Shown in pieces: positions 63,243 through 64,000 of a stretch of DNA of 64,000 nucleotides. The translations under genes were made by a program, and so were the position numbers. This stretch comes from Sphingobacteriales bacterium 46-32 (GTDB taxonomy: Bacteria; Bacteroidota; Bacteroidia; Chitinophagales; Chitinophagaceae). How positions within the stretch are numbered: the first letter of the stretch is position 1; the number at the start of each line of letters is the position of its first letter. A model generated the notes under the pieces. That model was given only the letters and a program-made list of their open reading frames with translations. It was not told where the DNA came from and ran no database searches. The stretch lies in NCBI GenBank assembly GCA_001898485.1, contig MKTY01000024.1:186001-250000 (forward strand), given 5' to 3'.

Positions 63243-64000
63243 TGTTTATCAGGTTTGCGCCAAAGGGCAGGGGCAAAGATCAGGTAATAAAAGAACATCC
63301 ACAGATCAAGCAGCGGGTACCAGCGCCAGAGATCGCCTTCGCCCAGTTTTTTCATAGACTTATAAAAAACAAAGCCCTGTATCAGCAGGCGGGCTCCAAA
63401 TACTGCTAATGCCCAGCGCCAGTCAAAAAAGATGATACTCGCCGCCAGCAGTGGATAAAACAGAAACTGAGTGGTGAAGTACAGGCCCAGTAAAAATTTG
63501 TGGCGGGGTTTATAATATTTGGCGGTGGTATAATGCCGCGACTTTTGCCGGAGCCATCCTTTCCAGGTAGTTTTTGGGATAGAACGGGTAATGGCTTCCG
63601 GATCAAGGATCACCGCAGTATTGGCGCGCGTAGCTACTTTATTGATAAAAAGATCGTCGTCGCCACTGGGAATATGGTTGATAGAAGAAAAGCCTTTGTT
63701 GCGGAAAAAAAGTTGTTTTTTATAAGACAGGTTTCTGCCCACTCCCATATATGGCATGCCAGCCAGCGCATACGACAAATACTGAAGAGCCGTATGAAAT
63801 GTTTCAAACCGGATCAGTTTATTGAGTACTCCCGACTTTTTGTGATAGGCTCCGTAACCCAGTACTATTTCGGTATCCTCATCGTAGGCGTCCTGCATTT
63901 TCTGAATCCAGAATTCGCTGGCAGGTACACAATCGGCATCTGTCAAAAGCAGGATCTCATGTTTTGACTCACGGATACCGATCGAAAGCGGATATTTTTT
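63233..64000 (-). CDS. Glycosyltransferase family 2 (partial, 5' end beyond window)
   Basis: The frame remains open to the right edge, with upstream residues SIGIRESKHEILLLTDADC; the DAD motif in LLTDADCVPAS is the metal and nucleotide-sugar site of GT2 enzymes. The middle has GVGRNLSYKKQLFF and SGDDDLFINK, and the C-terminal part has two or more membrane helices (LYFTTQFLFYPLLAASIIFF, LWMFFYYLIFAPALW). It is an inner-membrane glycosyltransferase. An internal start near 63946 is only an artefact of the cut. Confidence 0.9.
   Translation of the reverse strand, partial: KKYPLSIGIRESKHEILLLTDADCVPASEFWIQKMQDAYDEDTEIVLGYGAYHKKSGVLNKLIRFETFHTALQYLSYALAGMPYMGVGRNLSYKKQLFFRNKGFSSINHIPSGDDDLFINKVATRANTAVILDPEAITRSIPKTTWKGWLRQKSRHYTTAKYYKPRHKFLLGLYFTTQFLFYPLLAASIIFFDWRWALAVFGARLLIQGFVFYKSMKKLGEGDLWRWYPLLDLWMFFYYLIFAPALWRKPDKQWN

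Noticed and set aside
1-64000. tRNA, rRNA, transposase, integrase or phage genes
   Set aside because: None of the gaps shows a cloverleaf-like sequence, and no coding frame matches such proteins.

Overview
The window looks like a chromosomal segment of a Bacteroidota bacterium, most likely from the Chitinophagaceae or a close relative. The evidence is a SusC/SusD pair, a hybrid two-component sensor, type IX secretion (T9SS) proteins with PorP/SprF and gliding-type C-terminal domains, lipoproteins with short Cys lipoboxes, and TAnnTTTG-like promoter words. The taxonomic call is inference from gene content. No rRNA, tRNA, CRISPR array, transposase, prophage gene or recognisable defence island was seen.

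Positions 1-23845 form a large plant-polysaccharide utilisation region. It opens with the tail of a sodium:solute symporter, then a GH130 mannosyl-glucose phosphorylase and a cellobiose 2-epimerase-like enzyme that overlap by 4 bp. This is the classic intracellular route for beta-mannobiose or Man-Glc. A DctA-like symporter and a one-protein sensor/regulator (HTCS) follow. Next comes a SusC, SusD and surface glycan-binding set, then GH51-like, GH31 (with PA14), GH2 and GH9 enzymes. GH9, PA14-type GH31, GH2 and an SGBP resemble known xyloglucan loci. Combined with the mannoside module, the region suggests use of mixed hemicellulose (xyloglucan and/or glucomannan).

Positions 23853-28065 hold a class IV aminotransferase overlapping a DmpA-type peptidase, a divergent aldo-keto reductase, two very small genes and a hypothetical gene. 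Positions 28109-32916 carry, on the minus strand, proteostasis genes: clpX, two clpP paralogues, dnaJ and grpE.

Positions 33140-44439 contain an rRNA methyltransferase, a protein that is almost only a T9SS sorting domain, a peroxiredoxin, a PorP/SprF plus giant PKD-repeat pair, a lipoprotein, an exported DinB-like protein, a YitT protein and a Nif3 protein. Positions 44502-64000 are mostly housekeeping: zinc-ribbon coiled-coil protein, recN, fabI, two ABC ATPases without adjacent permeases, a PduO-type adenosyltransferase, gatC, trpS, a deoxynucleoside kinase, pckA, pepP, pssA, purS, rsmI, an M1 peptidase, a LuxR-type response regulator, rsmG and a glycosyltransferase cut by the right edge.

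Non-coding structure includes several clear intrinsic terminators, a dispersed A/T-rich intergenic repeat family at three loci (about 27224, 32997 and 34325), and a tight cluster of perfect palindromes between a TonB-like gene and pckA (53931-54127). I saw no convincing wholly new system. The best leads are the GH51-like lipoprotein, the palindrome and repeat families, the sorting-domain-only secreted protein and the DmpA/aminotransferase pair.
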